A DNA stretch of 64,000 bases from Maribacter caenipelagi (GCF_004364175.1 NZ_SNZW01000014.1:62001-126000), one strand, 5' to 3'; positions 1 through 8,218 are shown, counted from the first letter of the stretch. Notes: generated from the letters alone by a model not told the origin. Translations and numbers: made by a program.

Positions 1-406
1 CGATATCTTCACCTTCTTCAGAAATTGATTGCTTCAATTTGTAAGAAACCGCCAAGTTCATTGAATCTTGTAATGTTTGTGCAGCAGCTAATTTAGCTGG
101 ATCAACATTTTTCAATGTATTTCTCATCTTAGCTTTTGTATTGTTACTCATAACAGCAACATCATCAACGCTAGTGAACTGACTATCGTTCATGTCCTTT
201 AAAGAGTTGATTTTAGAATTATACTCTTCTACACGAGCTTCAATCTTTGTCATTTGAGCTTGTAACTCTTCTTTTTCAACTTGAGTCTTTTGTAAAGTAC
301 TCTGTGTTTGAGATAAGTTATCTTCTAAAGCAACATATTTCTTTTTAGATACACATGAAGTTAAAAGCACTACCGATACTATAGTAACTAAGGATAATCT
401 TTTCAT
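1..406 (-). CDS. OmpA-family envelope lipoprotein, C-terminus cut off
   Basis: The N-terminal 135 residues are present and the gene runs off the left edge. It starts MKRLSLVTIVSV and has a lipobox LLTSC at residues 14-18, so it should be exported and lipidated. Residues ~20-60 are a charged, Gln/Glu/Lys-rich stretch likely to form a coiled coil. The visible end (LKQSISEEGEDI) is where flavobacterial OmpA-type proteins pass into the peptidoglycan-binding domain. That domain lies outside the window, so the family assignment rests on the lipoprotein/coiled-coil layout and is an inference. Confidence 0.6.
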   Translation of the reverse strand, partial: MKRLSLVTIVSVVLLTSCVSKKKYVALEDNLSQTQSTLQKTQVEKEELQAQMTKIEARVEEYNSKINSLKDMNDSQFTSVDDVAVMSNNTKAKMRNTLKNVDPAKLAAAQTLQDSMNLAVSYKLKQSISEEGEDI

Positions 407-565
407 TTTGTTCTCTTTTAATTAATATTAGTTTAATCGGTTTTATATACGGCACAAATCGTCAAACGGATGTTTAAACATAATGAACTATGCAGGTAGC
501 ACTGTAAATATCTAACTCAACAAAATGATTATCAACATGTTGTTGATTTCGATTTAGGGCAAAAA

Positions 566-591
566 AAAAGAAGCATTTACATGCTTCTTTT
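566..591. terminator. Rho-independent terminator of the VWA lipoprotein gene
   Basis: An inverted repeat AAAGAAGCAT / ATGCTTCTTT with a 4-base loop is flanked by an A-run on one side and a T-run on the other. It lies 21 bp beyond the stop codon of the minus-strand gene ending at 613. Confidence 0.75.
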
Positions 592-612
592 CATAATTTG
601 TAGGTGAGTTAC

Positions 613-1710
613 CTATTCACAACCACCGGTAAATCCGTTTGCACTAAACTTGGTTTGTACAGCTCCTTGTCTAGAACCTGTATTTATTTGTATGGCTAAG
701 TTGTTTTCTCCACTACCATCTCTTTTAGGACTACAGTATTCAAATAAGTAAAAGCTATTAGCTCTTTCTGATACTTTTTCAGAAATGTCTCTAAATGTTC
801 TTTCTAGCTCATCTTTATTGGTAGCAAATACACTAGCCGTTTTACCTACAGCGGTTAAAACTTCAGTGTCAATTTCTGCACCTAAACCAATACTAAAGAA
901 TGATATATTGGCATTCGCTTGATTAACCTTTTTCAATGCTGCTTCTTCTGTAAAACGAGAAGCCTGATCCGTACCATCTGTAAATATTACTACTGATGCT
1001 GCACCAATTTTACCATCTGCAGTAGATACCTTAACCAAATCAGATGCGATATCTGTTGACTTTATAACTGCACCGTACAAATCAGTAGATGGATCATTAC
1101 TAATGTCATCTGTAATTCCATCAACGGCATCTGTAAGCTCAACTCTTGAGGAAGTCAGTTCATTTAATAAATGCAATTCATCTTCACCATCAAACCAATA
1201 GATTGCCATTTTTACGGACTCTGTTGCTGTTGCTGGCATAACAGCTTCTATAAAGCTTGTTGAGGCTAATTTCAGTTCTTCTAAGCTACTGCTCAATACA
1301 CTATTACTTAAATCTAGTACAAGTAAGGTATTATTTGAGAAAATTTGTGAGTTCGGTGAAATACGTGCAGAAGACTCTGATGTAGAAATAGTATTAAAAC
1401 AATCATCATTTCTACCTTGCTCGTAAATAGTAAATTGATTTGCAGTTAAACCGGGTACAGGATTGCCACCAGTATCAGATACTCTAAAAAACACAGACAC
1501 TTTACCCGGTAGGGTTGTGTATTGTTCTTGTATAGACAAAACCAGTTCTCCTTCTTCGAGTCCCAAACAATCATCAACTTTAGTTCCTTTTCCTAATCCG
1601 TCGCCTGTATTTAGGTTCAAGCTTACATCATCATCTGCATTACCACAAGAAACAAGTAGTGTTACAATAAATAACACACTGAAGATCTTTAAAACATTTT
1701 TCATATTCAT
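613..1710 (-). CDS. VWA-domain lipoprotein
   Basis: This 365-aa protein has an SPII signal (lipobox LLVSC near residue 22). A short domain (~55-105) contains VFFRVSDTGGNPVPGL, typical of VWA proteins that begin with an Ig-like or 'choice-of-anchor' strand region. A von Willebrand factor A domain follows from ~125 to 320. Its MIDAS motif is visible as DLSNS (DxSxS) after LLVLD, with the later metal-binding loop FTDGTD. VWA domains bind divalent metal and mediate protein contacts, here on the cell surface or periplasm. A second start two codons in (MKNVLK) is equally plausible. It stands alone between two promoter regions. Confidence 0.8.
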   Translation of the reverse strand: MNMKNVLKIFSVLFIVTLLVSCGNADDDVSLNLNTGDGLGKGTKVDDCLGLEEGELVLSIQEQYTTLPGKVSVFFRVSDTGGNPVPGLTANQFTIYEQGRNDDCFNTISTSESSARISPNSQIFSNNTLLVLDLSNSVLSSSLEELKLASTSFIEAVMPATATESVKMAIYWFDGEDELHLLNELTSSRVELTDAVDGITDDISNDPSTDLYGAVIKSTDIASDLVKVSTADGKIGAASVVIFTDGTDQASRFTEEAALKKVNQANANISFFSIGLGAEIDTEVLTAVGKTASVFATNKDELERTFRDISEKVSERANSFYLFEYCSPKRDGSGENNLAIQINTGSRQGAVQTKFSANGFTGGCE

Positions 1711-1912
1711 TAATTATAGGTTCAACTAGCAGAACGGACAAAGTTTATTTAAATTATGGCGATTAAAAAAATAAATGTTAAAGATTGTTAAAGCGGATGC
1801 TACTCTATACCTAAAGTTTCAAAATACCTATATTTCCTTAGGTTTAAGTCAAATACACTTTCGAAATATTAGCCTTTATTTTACTAACTTAGAAGATGTA
1901 AAACTACTATCA

Positions 1913-2920
1913 ATGACCCACGAATTCAAGAAAATTATTAAAGAGTATATCATTGCTAGATCTGCAAACTTAAAATGTGTTTTGGCAACGGTAGTCGATT
2001 TAGACGGATCATCATATCGTAAGCCTGGTGTTCGCATGCTAATTCGCGAAGATGATGTAATGATTGGTGCGGTTAGTGGCGGGTGTGTAGAGAAAGAAGT
2101 TTTGTTTCAGGCACAATCTGTATTTGAGAATCAAACTACAAAACTAATGACCTATGATGGTCGATTTAGATTGGGTTGCGAAGGCATACTTTACATAGTA
2201 CTAGAATCTTTTTCACCAAGCGAAGCACTCATAAATGATTTTAACCTAGTCATTGAAAACCGTCAATCTTTTGAACTTAGTACAACATATCAAAAAGAAT
2301 ATGGTATTTTAAATGGATATGGTAGTTTCATAAAACTTAACTCCAACTCCTATACTTTTAATAAACATACCATAACGCTGTCAAAAGCTTTAGTCTTTTC
2401 GCAAACAATGCAACCTTGTCAACGACTTTTATTAATTGGCGGAGAGCACGATGCTGTGCAATTAGCGCATTTCGGATTAAGTATGGGGTGGGAAGTTAAT
2501 GTAGCCGTTACTCCGAAAGAGAATAAATCAATTTCAGATTTCCCTGGTATTGATGCTTTGTATGATTGTGAACCCGAAGATTTTCCTGTTGAAACAATAG
2601 ATAAGAATACAGCCATTCTTTTAATGACGCATAGCTACGTAAAAGATTTGAAGTATTTAATGATGCTTAAGAATAGTAGCCCTACATATTTGGGAGTTTT
2701 AGGACCAATAAAGCGTAGAGAGAAATTACTGTCTGAATTATTAGAACATGATATGGACGTTGACTTAGATTTTATCGAAGGTGTTCACGGACCAGCAGGA
2801 TTGAATATTGGTGCAGAGACTCCCCAAGAAATAGCAATATCAATTCTTGCAGAAATTTTAACCGTTATTCGAAAAACACAACCTGTAATGTTAAAAGACA
2901 AATTGAAATCAATTCATTGA
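1913..2920 (+). CDS. XdhC/CoxI family molybdenum-enzyme maturation protein
   Basis: The 335-aa protein has an N-terminal CoxI-type domain (~15-80, with DLDGSSYRKPGVRMLI and GAVSGGCVEKEV) and a C-terminal XdhC Rossmann domain (~160-300, starting LLLIGGEHDAVQLA). Family members insert the sulfurated Mo-cofactor into xanthine-dehydrogenase-type enzymes. The frame is open back to 1775, but ATG 1913 gives the usual family N-terminus and is preferred. The stop codon TGA overlaps the TTG start of the MocA-like gene, so the two are translationally coupled. No Mo-hydroxylase structural gene is in the window. Confidence 0.85.
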   Translation: MTHEFKKIIKEYIIARSANLKCVLATVVDLDGSSYRKPGVRMLIREDDVMIGAVSGGCVEKEVLFQAQSVFENQTTKLMTYDGRFRLGCEGILYIVLESFSPSEALINDFNLVIENRQSFELSTTYQKEYGILNGYGSFIKLNSNSYTFNKHTITLSKALVFSQTMQPCQRLLLIGGEHDAVQLAHFGLSMGWEVNVAVTPKENKSISDFPGIDALYDCEPEDFPVETIDKNTAILLMTHSYVKDLKYLMMLKNSSPTYLGVLGPIKRREKLLSELLEHDMDVDLDFIEGVHGPAGLNIGAETPQEIAISILAEILTVIRKTQPVMLKDKLKSIH

Positions 2921-3543
2921 AGAAAAAAGTAGATATAGCAGTGCTTATTATGGCTGCCGGTGGCTCTAGAAGAATGGATGGCATAAAGCAATTAATGCCT
3001 TGGAAAGATTCTAATTTCTTATTAGAAACCATTAAAACTGTTCAAAACACTAATTCGGAATCAGTTCATGTAGTCTTAGGTTCAAACGCTGAATTTATTA
3101 CTACACAGTGTAGTTTAGAAGAAAAAAATATAGATATCATCGTTAATTCTAATTGGGAAAATGGGTTGGGCGATAGTATTGCATACGGAGTTAAAGTGTT
3201 ACTTAAGCAAAGATCTACTTTAGACGGCATCTTAATTTGTCTTGCAGACCAGCCTTTGTTGAGTTTTAAATACTTAAATTCTTTAATTGAAGAGTTCGTA
3301 AAACACCCATCAAAAGTTATAGCAACAAACTACGGAAAAAAGTTAGGTGTACCCACATTGTTTCCTAAATTGCTGTTTAAAGAATTGTCTACATTAAAAG
3401 GAGATTTCGGTGCTAAAGAAATTTTAAACGATGAAAGCAATGCAATTATTTCATTAAATGCGGCAGATCAAATTGTTGATATAGACACAAACCTAGAATA
3501 CCAAAATCTAATAAACCGAACCAATAACACGCTTAATACGTAA
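2917..3543 (+). CDS. MocA-like molybdenum cofactor nucleotidyltransferase
   Basis: This 208-aa NTP-transferase (GT-A fold) carries the signature MAAGGSRRMDGIKQLMPW near residues 13-30, the acidic CLADQPLL around residue 108, and a GDFGAKEIL segment. MocA/MobA-type enzymes add CMP or GMP to molybdopterin. The start is TTG at 2917, overlapping the preceding TGA by two bases. The first ATG (2950) would remove the first beta strand, so TTG is preferred. It lies between XdhC and the amidohydrolase in a three-gene operon. Its neighbour XdhC favours the MCD cofactor branch (MocA) over MobA. Confidence 0.85.
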   Translation: MKKKVDIAVLIMAAGGSRRMDGIKQLMPWKDSNFLLETIKTVQNTNSESVHVVLGSNAEFITTQCSLEEKNIDIIVNSNWENGLGDSIAYGVKVLLKQRSTLDGILICLADQPLLSFKYLNSLIEEFVKHPSKVIATNYGKKLGVPTLFPKLLFKELSTLKGDFGAKEILNDESNAIISLNAADQIVDIDTNLEYQNLINRTNNTLNT

Positions 3544-3544
3544 T

Positions 3545-4636
3545 ATGATTAAATTAAAATATACAATTCTTATACTTCTGACTTCCTTACTTTCATCTCC
3601 TATACTAGCCCAAGAAATGGGCTTTGAAGAATATAATCCGAAATCTACTTTGGTGGTGCCTGGTGGCGAAATCACCAAAGCGAAATTCCCTTTTATAGAT
3701 GTACATAGCCATCAACGAGATATGTCAGTTGAAGCCTTAAATGGATTAATTACTCATATGGATGCCATGAACGAAGCCATAATGGTAAACTTGAGCGGAA
3801 GGTCTGGCGAAAGTCTAAAAGAGAAAATTGATAATATTAATAAAAGTTACCCTAATAGGTTTGTAGTTTTTGCAAATGTAGATTTTGAAGGTGCAAAAGA
3901 TATGGAATGGGGAAAACAGGCTGCAGCCCAATTAGAGCAAGATATTAAGAATGGTGCTAAAGGATTAAAGATTTTTAAAAGCTTAGGCTTACGTAATAAG
4001 GATGCGGACGGAAACCGTTTGGCGATAGATGATCCCCGTTTAGATCCTATTTGGGCAAAATGTGCTGAAATGGGGGTTCCGGTATTAATTCATGCAGCTG
4101 ACCCAAAGTCCTTTTGGGATGACATGGATGCTGATAACGAACGTTGGCTAGAATTAAAAACGCACCCTAGAAGAAAACGTACAGCTACAGATCCTGCACC
4201 TTTCGAGCAGATTATTCAAGAGCAACATAATGTGTTCAAAAAACATCCGAACACTAAATTCATAAATGCTCACATGGGGTGGCATGCAAACAATCTTGAA
4301 AAACTGGGAAAGCTGTTAGATGAAATGCCTAATATGAATGTTGGTATATCTGCTGTTATTGCAGAATTAGGTAGACAGCCACAAAATGCAAGAGCTTTTT
4401 TTATAAAATATCAAGACAGGGTATTATTTGGTAAGGATAGTTGGAAACCAGAAGAATTCCCGACGTATTTTAGGGTTTTAGAAAGTAACGATGAGTATTT
4501 TCCTTATTACAAGAAATACCATGCGTTTTGGTCCATGTATGGATTAAACCTACCTGACCATGTATTGAAGAAATTGTACTATAAAAACGCGCTGAACCTT
4601 ATTCCTGGTTTAGATGCATCGTTATTTGAAAAGTAG
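3545..4636 (+). CDS. Exported amidohydrolase (amidohydrolase-2 type)
   Basis: This 363-aa protein begins one base after the MocA-like gene. It has a cleavable signal peptide (ending SSPILAQ). Metal-dependent TIM-barrel hydrolase motifs follow: FIDVHSH near residue 50, LIHAADP near 182, FINAHMGWHAN near 239 and the late acidic motif VLFGKDSW near 297. These supply the His and Asp ligands of the amidohydrolase-2 superfamily (decarboxylases and lactonases included). The substrate cannot be read from sequence. Its operon with XdhC and MocA hints that it acts in the same pathway as a Mo-hydroxylase, perhaps on a heterocyclic or aromatic product. Confidence 0.75.
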   Translation: MIKLKYTILILLTSLLSSPILAQEMGFEEYNPKSTLVVPGGEITKAKFPFIDVHSHQRDMSVEALNGLITHMDAMNEAIMVNLSGRSGESLKEKIDNINKSYPNRFVVFANVDFEGAKDMEWGKQAAAQLEQDIKNGAKGLKIFKSLGLRNKDADGNRLAIDDPRLDPIWAKCAEMGVPVLIHAADPKSFWDDMDADNERWLELKTHPRRKRTATDPAPFEQIIQEQHNVFKKHPNTKFINAHMGWHANNLEKLGKLLDEMPNMNVGISAVIAELGRQPQNARAFFIKYQDRVLFGKDSWKPEEFPTYFRVLESNDEYFPYYKKYHAFWSMYGLNLPDHVLKKLYYKNALNLIPGLDASLFEK

Positions 4637-4637
4637 A

Positions 4638-4784
4638 TTATACTTTTTTAAGTACTACCGTTTCTGCTTTAACGGGAATATCTTTTACATCTTGAAAAAT
4701 ACCGCATGACATTTGTTTTTTAGCAAGTGCTGGGGTATTTTTTCTTTTTGTCAATGCTTCTATTTCGGGATTTAAAAACTGCAT
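4638..4784 (-). CDS. Possible small protein, 48 aa
   Basis: An open frame of 48 codons runs antisense just after the amidohydrolase gene, with an ATG start and TAA stop. It begins MQFLNPEIEALTKRK and contains one Cys (MSCGIFQDV). The composition is protein-like and the frame fills the gap exactly, but there is no recognisable domain and no clear promoter. It was below the size usually called automatically. It could be a real small ORF or chance. Confidence 0.35.
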   Translation of the reverse strand: MQFLNPEIEALTKRKNTPALAKKQMSCGIFQDVKDIPVKAETVVLKKV

Positions 4785-4930
4785 ATCAGAATATTTTTAT
4801 AATAAAACGTACATATACACCTCATGTTGTATGAGTTAGGATTATTTTACTCTAATTTAAAAAAGAATTTAAGTTGAAGTGTGACAAACTATATAAAAGG
4901 CATACTAATGGGTAAAATAGGTTTATATAA

Positions 4931-5419
4931 ATGCAAAAAGAAGCAGTCTTTACTGATTTAATACGAGAGCATCAGTCCCTTTTATACAAGGTAACTTCCA
5001 TTTATTCAGATAATAAAGAGGATCAAGAAGATCTGTTTCAAGAAATAGTCTACCAACTTTGGAAATATTTTGACTCGTTTCGCAACGATTCAAAAATAAC
5101 CACTTGGATGTATCGTGTAGCGATGAATACGTCAATTACCTTTATTAAGAAGAAAAAGAGAAGACCAGATTCCGTCCCCATTGCAGATGTTTTTGTAAAG
5201 CAATCAGATTCTAATGATGACACTTATGAAGAGCGATTACGATTGCTATATCAGCATTTAAAATATTTAAACACCTTAGAAAAAGGACTTATTTTTCTTT
5301 TACTTGAAGGTAAAAGCTATAAAGAGATAGCGCAAATTACAGGGCTAAATGATAGCAATGTAGGTACTAAGATATCTCGGATAAAGAAGAAATTAAAAAT
5401 TAACATGGCAAAGCAATAA
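4931..5419 (+). CDS. ECF-type RNA polymerase sigma factor
   Basis: The 162-aa protein has sigma region 2 at ~10-75 (DLFQEIVYQLWKYFDSF, then WMYRVAMNT, the -10 recognition part) and region 4 at ~105-158 with a helix-turn-helix (YKEIAQITGLNDSNVGTK). The size and two-domain layout are those of ECF sigma factors. It redirects RNA polymerase to stress or envelope genes. The next gene starts 3 bp after its stop and encodes a membrane protein, the usual position of an anti-sigma factor. Upstream DNA at ~4870-4920 (GTGTGACAAAC then a T/A-rich stretch) may hold an autoregulated promoter, but I cannot confirm that. Confidence 0.9.
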   Translation: MQKEAVFTDLIREHQSLLYKVTSIYSDNKEDQEDLFQEIVYQLWKYFDSFRNDSKITTWMYRVAMNTSITFIKKKKRRPDSVPIADVFVKQSDSNDDTYEERLRLLYQHLKYLNTLEKGLIFLLLEGKSYKEIAQITGLNDSNVGTKISRIKKKLKINMAKQ

Positions 5420-5422
5420 ATC

Positions 5423-6022
5423 ATGGAATTAGAAGAGCTAAAGTCTGCATGGACACAAATGAGTGATGAATTAAATCATCAAAAAAAATTGACGAACCAA
5501 ATAATATTAGATATGACAAAACAGAAATATCAGAATAAATTTACAACCATTACCAAATACGAAACTTTAGGCGCTGTTGTCTGTTTTGTTGTAGCATTCT
5601 TTGTATTGCTTAACTTTAGTAAATTAGACACCTGGTACCTACAGGTTTGCGGAGTGCTCACCCTCTCATTTCTAATTGTGTTACCTGTAATGGTACTTAC
5701 AACCCTAAAAAGATTAAAAAACATAGATATACTAAATGGGTCGTATAAAGAAAATTTAAAATTCTACTTGAAGACTAAGAATAGACTTTTAAGATTGCAA
5801 AAAATTGGTATAGCTGTCGGTTTTATTGCACTCTTCTTTATCGTACCTGTAACTTCTAAAATTATTTCTAACAAGAACGTATTTTTAACTAGTTTAAAAA
5901 CTGAACAATATATAGTATTTGCTATAACATTAATAATAATGGTGTTTTTCTGCAGATGGGCATATAATGGATACCTTAAAATAACCCAATCTGCCCAAGA
6001 GTTGATACAAGAATTAGAATAA
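5423..6022 (+). CDS. Four-helix membrane protein, probable anti-sigma partner
   Basis: This 199-aa protein begins MELEELKSAWTQM with a soluble charged helix of ~45 residues. Four predicted transmembrane segments follow (about 50-70, 75-97, 125-147 and 160-182) with a basic loop between pairs. It is co-transcribed with the ECF sigma factor (3-bp gap). By position and topology it is likely to hold the sigma factor at the membrane. It has no zinc-binding HxxxCxxC motif of classic ZAS anti-sigma proteins, so function is inferred from context only. Confidence 0.6.
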   Translation: MELEELKSAWTQMSDELNHQKKLTNQIILDMTKQKYQNKFTTITKYETLGAVVCFVVAFFVLLNFSKLDTWYLQVCGVLTLSFLIVLPVMVLTTLKRLKNIDILNGSYKENLKFYLKTKNRLLRLQKIGIAVGFIALFFIVPVTSKIISNKNVFLTSLKTEQYIVFAITLIIMVFFCRWAYNGYLKITQSAQELIQELE

Positions 6023-6027
6023 ATTCT

Positions 6028-6657
6028 TTATTCAGTAAGTTTCTTTTGAACGTAATTTAAAATAAGCATCCAATTCATTTTTAATAGGAGGGAGGCTGTC
6101 GGTATATTGTCATCGGCAATAGCAGAAATGATAGAATCATGTTGATTATCAGATTTGTTGTAGAAAGAATCATCATTGGTAAAGGCATGTTCATAGAAGA
6201 AGATGCGTGTCTTTAAATCATGAAGAATTTTAAGTGCCAATTCATTTTTATAACCCTTTGTCAATAATCTATGAAATTCTAAATCTGCCTGAATTCTATC
6301 GATGGCGTTGGATGCTTTTTCAAAAACCTCTTGTTGATTTTTTAAATTATCGATATCTTCTACATTAAACTCAGAGTTTTCAATAGCCATCACTTCTAAG
6401 TTCGCTACTAGTTCATACAAATCTTCAGCTTCCTTTACATCTAATTCGGCAATTATAAAACCTCTATTGGGTACAGCTTTTATAATATGAGACTGTTGTA
6501 ATTGGGTCAAAGCTTCTCTAATTGGAGTAACACTCACCTTTAAATGCCGTGCAAGAGCCGCTAAATTTATGGTCTTGCCAGTTTTAAGGTTCCCTGTTGT
6601 CATTTCTGACAACAAATAATCCCTTACTTGATCTCTTAAGTTCATTTTAACCAGCAT
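6028..6657 (-). CDS. GntR-family regulator (FadR/FCD type)
   Basis: The 209-aa protein has an N-terminal winged helix (~6-70: LAALARHLKVSVTPIREAL is the recognition helix region) and an all-helical FCD ligand-binding domain (~80-205, with ELVANLEVMAIE and FHRLLTKGY). FCD regulators sense carboxylic acids or sugars acids and usually repress nearby catabolic genes or themselves. A perfect 12-bp palindrome lies 16 bp before its first ATG (see operator). A second start four codons in (MNLRDQ) is also possible. It converges on the sigma operon with a 5-bp gap. Confidence 0.85.
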   Translation of the reverse strand: MLVKMNLRDQVRDYLLSEMTTGNLKTGKTINLAALARHLKVSVTPIREALTQLQQSHIIKAVPNRGFIIAELDVKEAEDLYELVANLEVMAIENSEFNVEDIDNLKNQQEVFEKASNAIDRIQADLEFHRLLTKGYKNELALKILHDLKTRIFFYEHAFTNDDSFYNKSDNQHDSIISAIADDNIPTASLLLKMNWMLILNYVQKKLTE

Positions 6658-6673
6658 ACTTCAAATATAATAT

Positions 6674-6685
6674 ATCGTATACGAT
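6674..6685. promoter_or_regulatory. Palindromic operator of the GntR regulator
   Basis: ATCGTATACGAT is a perfect 12-bp palindrome. It matches the core recognised by FadR-type GntR proteins (T.GTATAC.A). It lies 16 bp upstream of the gntR start and ~130 bp from the divergent lipoprotein gene, so it may control either or both. Confidence 0.6.
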
Positions 6686-6815
6686 TATAAACGCTTTTAC
6701 ACCCAACTTTATCGACAAAGATTTACTTCATCGAAAATCTACGTTAATATACCTTGTATCAATACTATAATACATTTTTAAACGTTTCAAAAGTTTAACC
6801 TACAAAAAAGAAAAA

Positions 6816-7601
6816 ATGAAGTATTTAAAATACATATTCAAAAAGCCTTTTATATTAATTAGCGTTGCTATCTTTAGTTATAGCTGTAGTGATGATGATA
6901 CTGTAAATGAAGAAGTTAGTTTAACCAAATCAGATTTACAAGCGGTATTAGAAATTGATGAAATTACTAACGGTGTTGATTTGGCTCTTTTTAATTTAAA
7001 TGCCAATGCCGCGTCTACTGGTAAATCTTACAGTTTTGATTGTTATACTGCCGTATATTCAGACACAGGTTATGTTGCTACCTTTAATAATTGTGTTTTA
7101 AACGGTACTGAAAATGTAAATGGAACGTTAACAGTAACATATGATCTAGAAGATCAATCTGGTTCTTTTACTGCGAGTTATGATGATTTTTATATAGGAG
7201 ATATAAAAATTAATGGTTCAAGATCGTTCGAATTTAACTCGAATACCGATAGTAGTGCATTAACCTTTGAGGTTACAAGTGATATGATCGTAGAGATGGA
7301 AGATGGTTCTATTATTTCTGATAATGGTGTAAGGGCTACTACTTTATTTTTTGGCGAAGTAACTACTACGTTTAGTATCACCGGAAATTGGACAGTTTTG
7401 TATGAAGGTAATACCTATAATGTTTCTGTAAACAACGCTTTAACTAGCGCTATTACCTGTTCGTATGTATCTGGTGGAGATATGGATCTAACAAAAAATG
7501 GATTAACAGTTAATGTTGATTTCGGAGATTCAACATGCGATGATTTAGCCATTTTAACATACCCTAATGGAGTAGTAGAAGAAATTACCTTAGAAGATTA
7601 A
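6816..7601 (+). CDS. Secreted lipoprotein of unknown function
   Basis: This 261-aa protein has an SPII signal: basic start MKYLKYIFKKP, hydrophobic core and lipobox SYSC near residues 21-24, followed by SDDD. The mature part is Thr/Asn/Asp-rich with alternating strand-like segments (e.g. GTLTVTYDLEDQSG, FGEVTTTFSITGNW), suggesting a beta-sandwich or repeated beta-hairpins. I recognise no family. It faces the GntR gene across a shared 158-bp intergenic region and ends at a strong terminator. It may be controlled by the GntR operator. Confidence 0.7.
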   Translation: MKYLKYIFKKPFILISVAIFSYSCSDDDTVNEEVSLTKSDLQAVLEIDEITNGVDLALFNLNANAASTGKSYSFDCYTAVYSDTGYVATFNNCVLNGTENVNGTLTVTYDLEDQSGSFTASYDDFYIGDIKINGSRSFEFNSNTDSSALTFEVTSDMIVEMEDGSIISDNGVRATTLFFGEVTTTFSITGNWTVLYEGNTYNVSVNNALTSAITCSYVSGGDMDLTKNGLTVNVDFGDSTCDDLAILTYPNGVVEEITLED

Positions 7602-7623
7602 AGCAATAATTTTTAGAAAAGAA

Positions 7624-7663
7624 AAAAAGGATAAGGTTCAAGTGATTTTATCCTTTTTCTTTT
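7624..7663. terminator. Bidirectional terminator between lipoprotein gene and the small-ORF array
   Basis: AAAAAGGATAA pairs perfectly with TTATCCTTTTT across a 13-base loop. There are T-rich tails on the plus side and A-rich (T-rich when read on the minus strand) on the other. It can end the plus-strand lipoprotein transcript and minus-strand transcripts from the small-ORF array at 7752-8569. Confidence 0.75.
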
Positions 7664-7702
7664 ACTATTTTTCAGACTTAGTCGCTGTCTAATTTATCCG
7701 TG

Positions 7703-7726
7703 CCAATTCAAAATATTTGAAATTGG
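7703..7726. other. 24-bp imperfect palindrome left of the array
   Basis: CCAATT and AATTGG bound a 24-base imperfect inverted repeat with an A/T core (20 of 24 positions symmetric). It lies between the bidirectional terminator and the last small ORF. It could be an RNA hairpin at the 3' end of array transcripts, or a protein site. Confidence 0.35.
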
Positions 7727-7751
7727 AGCCCATATTTTGGAATAATTATTA

Positions 7752-7865
7752 TTAATGGGTATGATTTCTCGAAGATGCCCATTGTACTCTTTTACTGTTC
7801 TTAAAACTTGAAAAGAATGAATTTCTTCTTGTTTCTGTCGGTGTGTTTCTGATAAAAGTTCTCAT
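7752..7865 (-). CDS. 37-aa array peptide, copy 1 (last in transcription order)
   Basis: The frame begins MRTFIRNTPTE and ends SSRNHTH, followed by two consecutive stop codons. Relative to copy 3 it has two base changes, both in third positions of Ser codons 31 and 32 (TCA to TCT and TCA to TCG), so the peptide is identical. It has eight Arg/Lys and one acidic residue, one Trp, no Cys and no hydrophobic stretch long enough for a membrane segment or signal peptide. Family unknown. The hairpin before it has a C:A mismatch on the minus-strand RNA. Confidence 0.65.
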   Translation of the reverse strand: MRTFIRNTPTETRRNSFFSSFKNSKRVQWASSRNHTH

Positions 7866-7929
7866 GATGTTCGTTTTTATATCGGTGATTAGTCGAATGA
7901 TTATTGATTTAATTTTGATTGATAAATTC

Positions 7930-8043
7930 TTAATGTGTGTGATGTCTAGAAGCTACCCATTGTATTCTTTTACTATTTTTAAAGCTGGTAAAAAATGTAT
8001 TTCTCCTAGATTCTGTCGGTGTGTTTCTGATAAAAGTTCTCAT
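7930..8043 (-). CDS. 37-aa array peptide, copy 2 (diverged paralogue)
   Basis: Same length and start as the others, with seven residue changes against copy 3: T12S, S16T, S19T, V27I, A30V, S31A and N34H. Most are conservative. Eight further codons (13, 17, 20, 22, 23, 32, 35, 36) changed synonymously. The first 11 residues are identical in all copies. An intact frame after this much divergence is strong evidence that a protein is selected. Function unknown. Confidence 0.65.
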   Translation of the reverse strand: MRTFIRNTPTESRRNTFFTSFKNSKRIQWVASRHHTH

Positions 8044-8104
8044 AATGTTTGTTTTTAAATTCGGTGATTAGCCGAGTGATTGATGAATGTTTTTTGTTAC
8101 TATT

Positions 8105-8218
8105 TTAATGGGTATGATTTCTTGATGATGCCCATTGTACTCTTTTACTGTTCTTAAAACTTGAAAAGAATGAATTTCTTCTTGTTTCTGTCGGTGTGTT
8201 TCTGATAAAAGTTCTCAT
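8105..8218 (-). CDS. 37-aa array peptide, copy 3
   Basis: Reference copy. It starts MRTFIRNTPTE, has RRNSFFSSFK in the middle and ends WASSRNHTH. It is very basic (net charge about +7 without His) and rich in Ser, Asn, Thr and Arg. The leader AAAAACAAACATT before the ATG is A-rich, as usual for Flavobacteria. It is preceded by the spacer hairpin at 8236-8250. No known family recognised. Confidence 0.65.
   Translation of the reverse strand: MRTFIRNTPTETRRNSFFSSFKNSKRVQWASSRNHTH

Noticed and set aside
1463..1729. 88-aa plus-strand ORF opposite the VWA gene
   Set aside because: Ser/Thr/Pro-rich antisense shadow with no start context; the VWA gene fully explains the region.
1775..1912. N-terminal extension of the XdhC protein
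   Set aside because: The 46 extra residues are hydrophobic/aromatic and not family-like; ATG 1913 starts the family domain.
7843..8058. 71-aa plus-strand ORF inside the tandem repeat
   Set aside because: It crosses repeat units in a frame not kept from copy to copy (period not a multiple of three), with Cys-rich, unlikely composition. The conserved coding strand is the minus strand.
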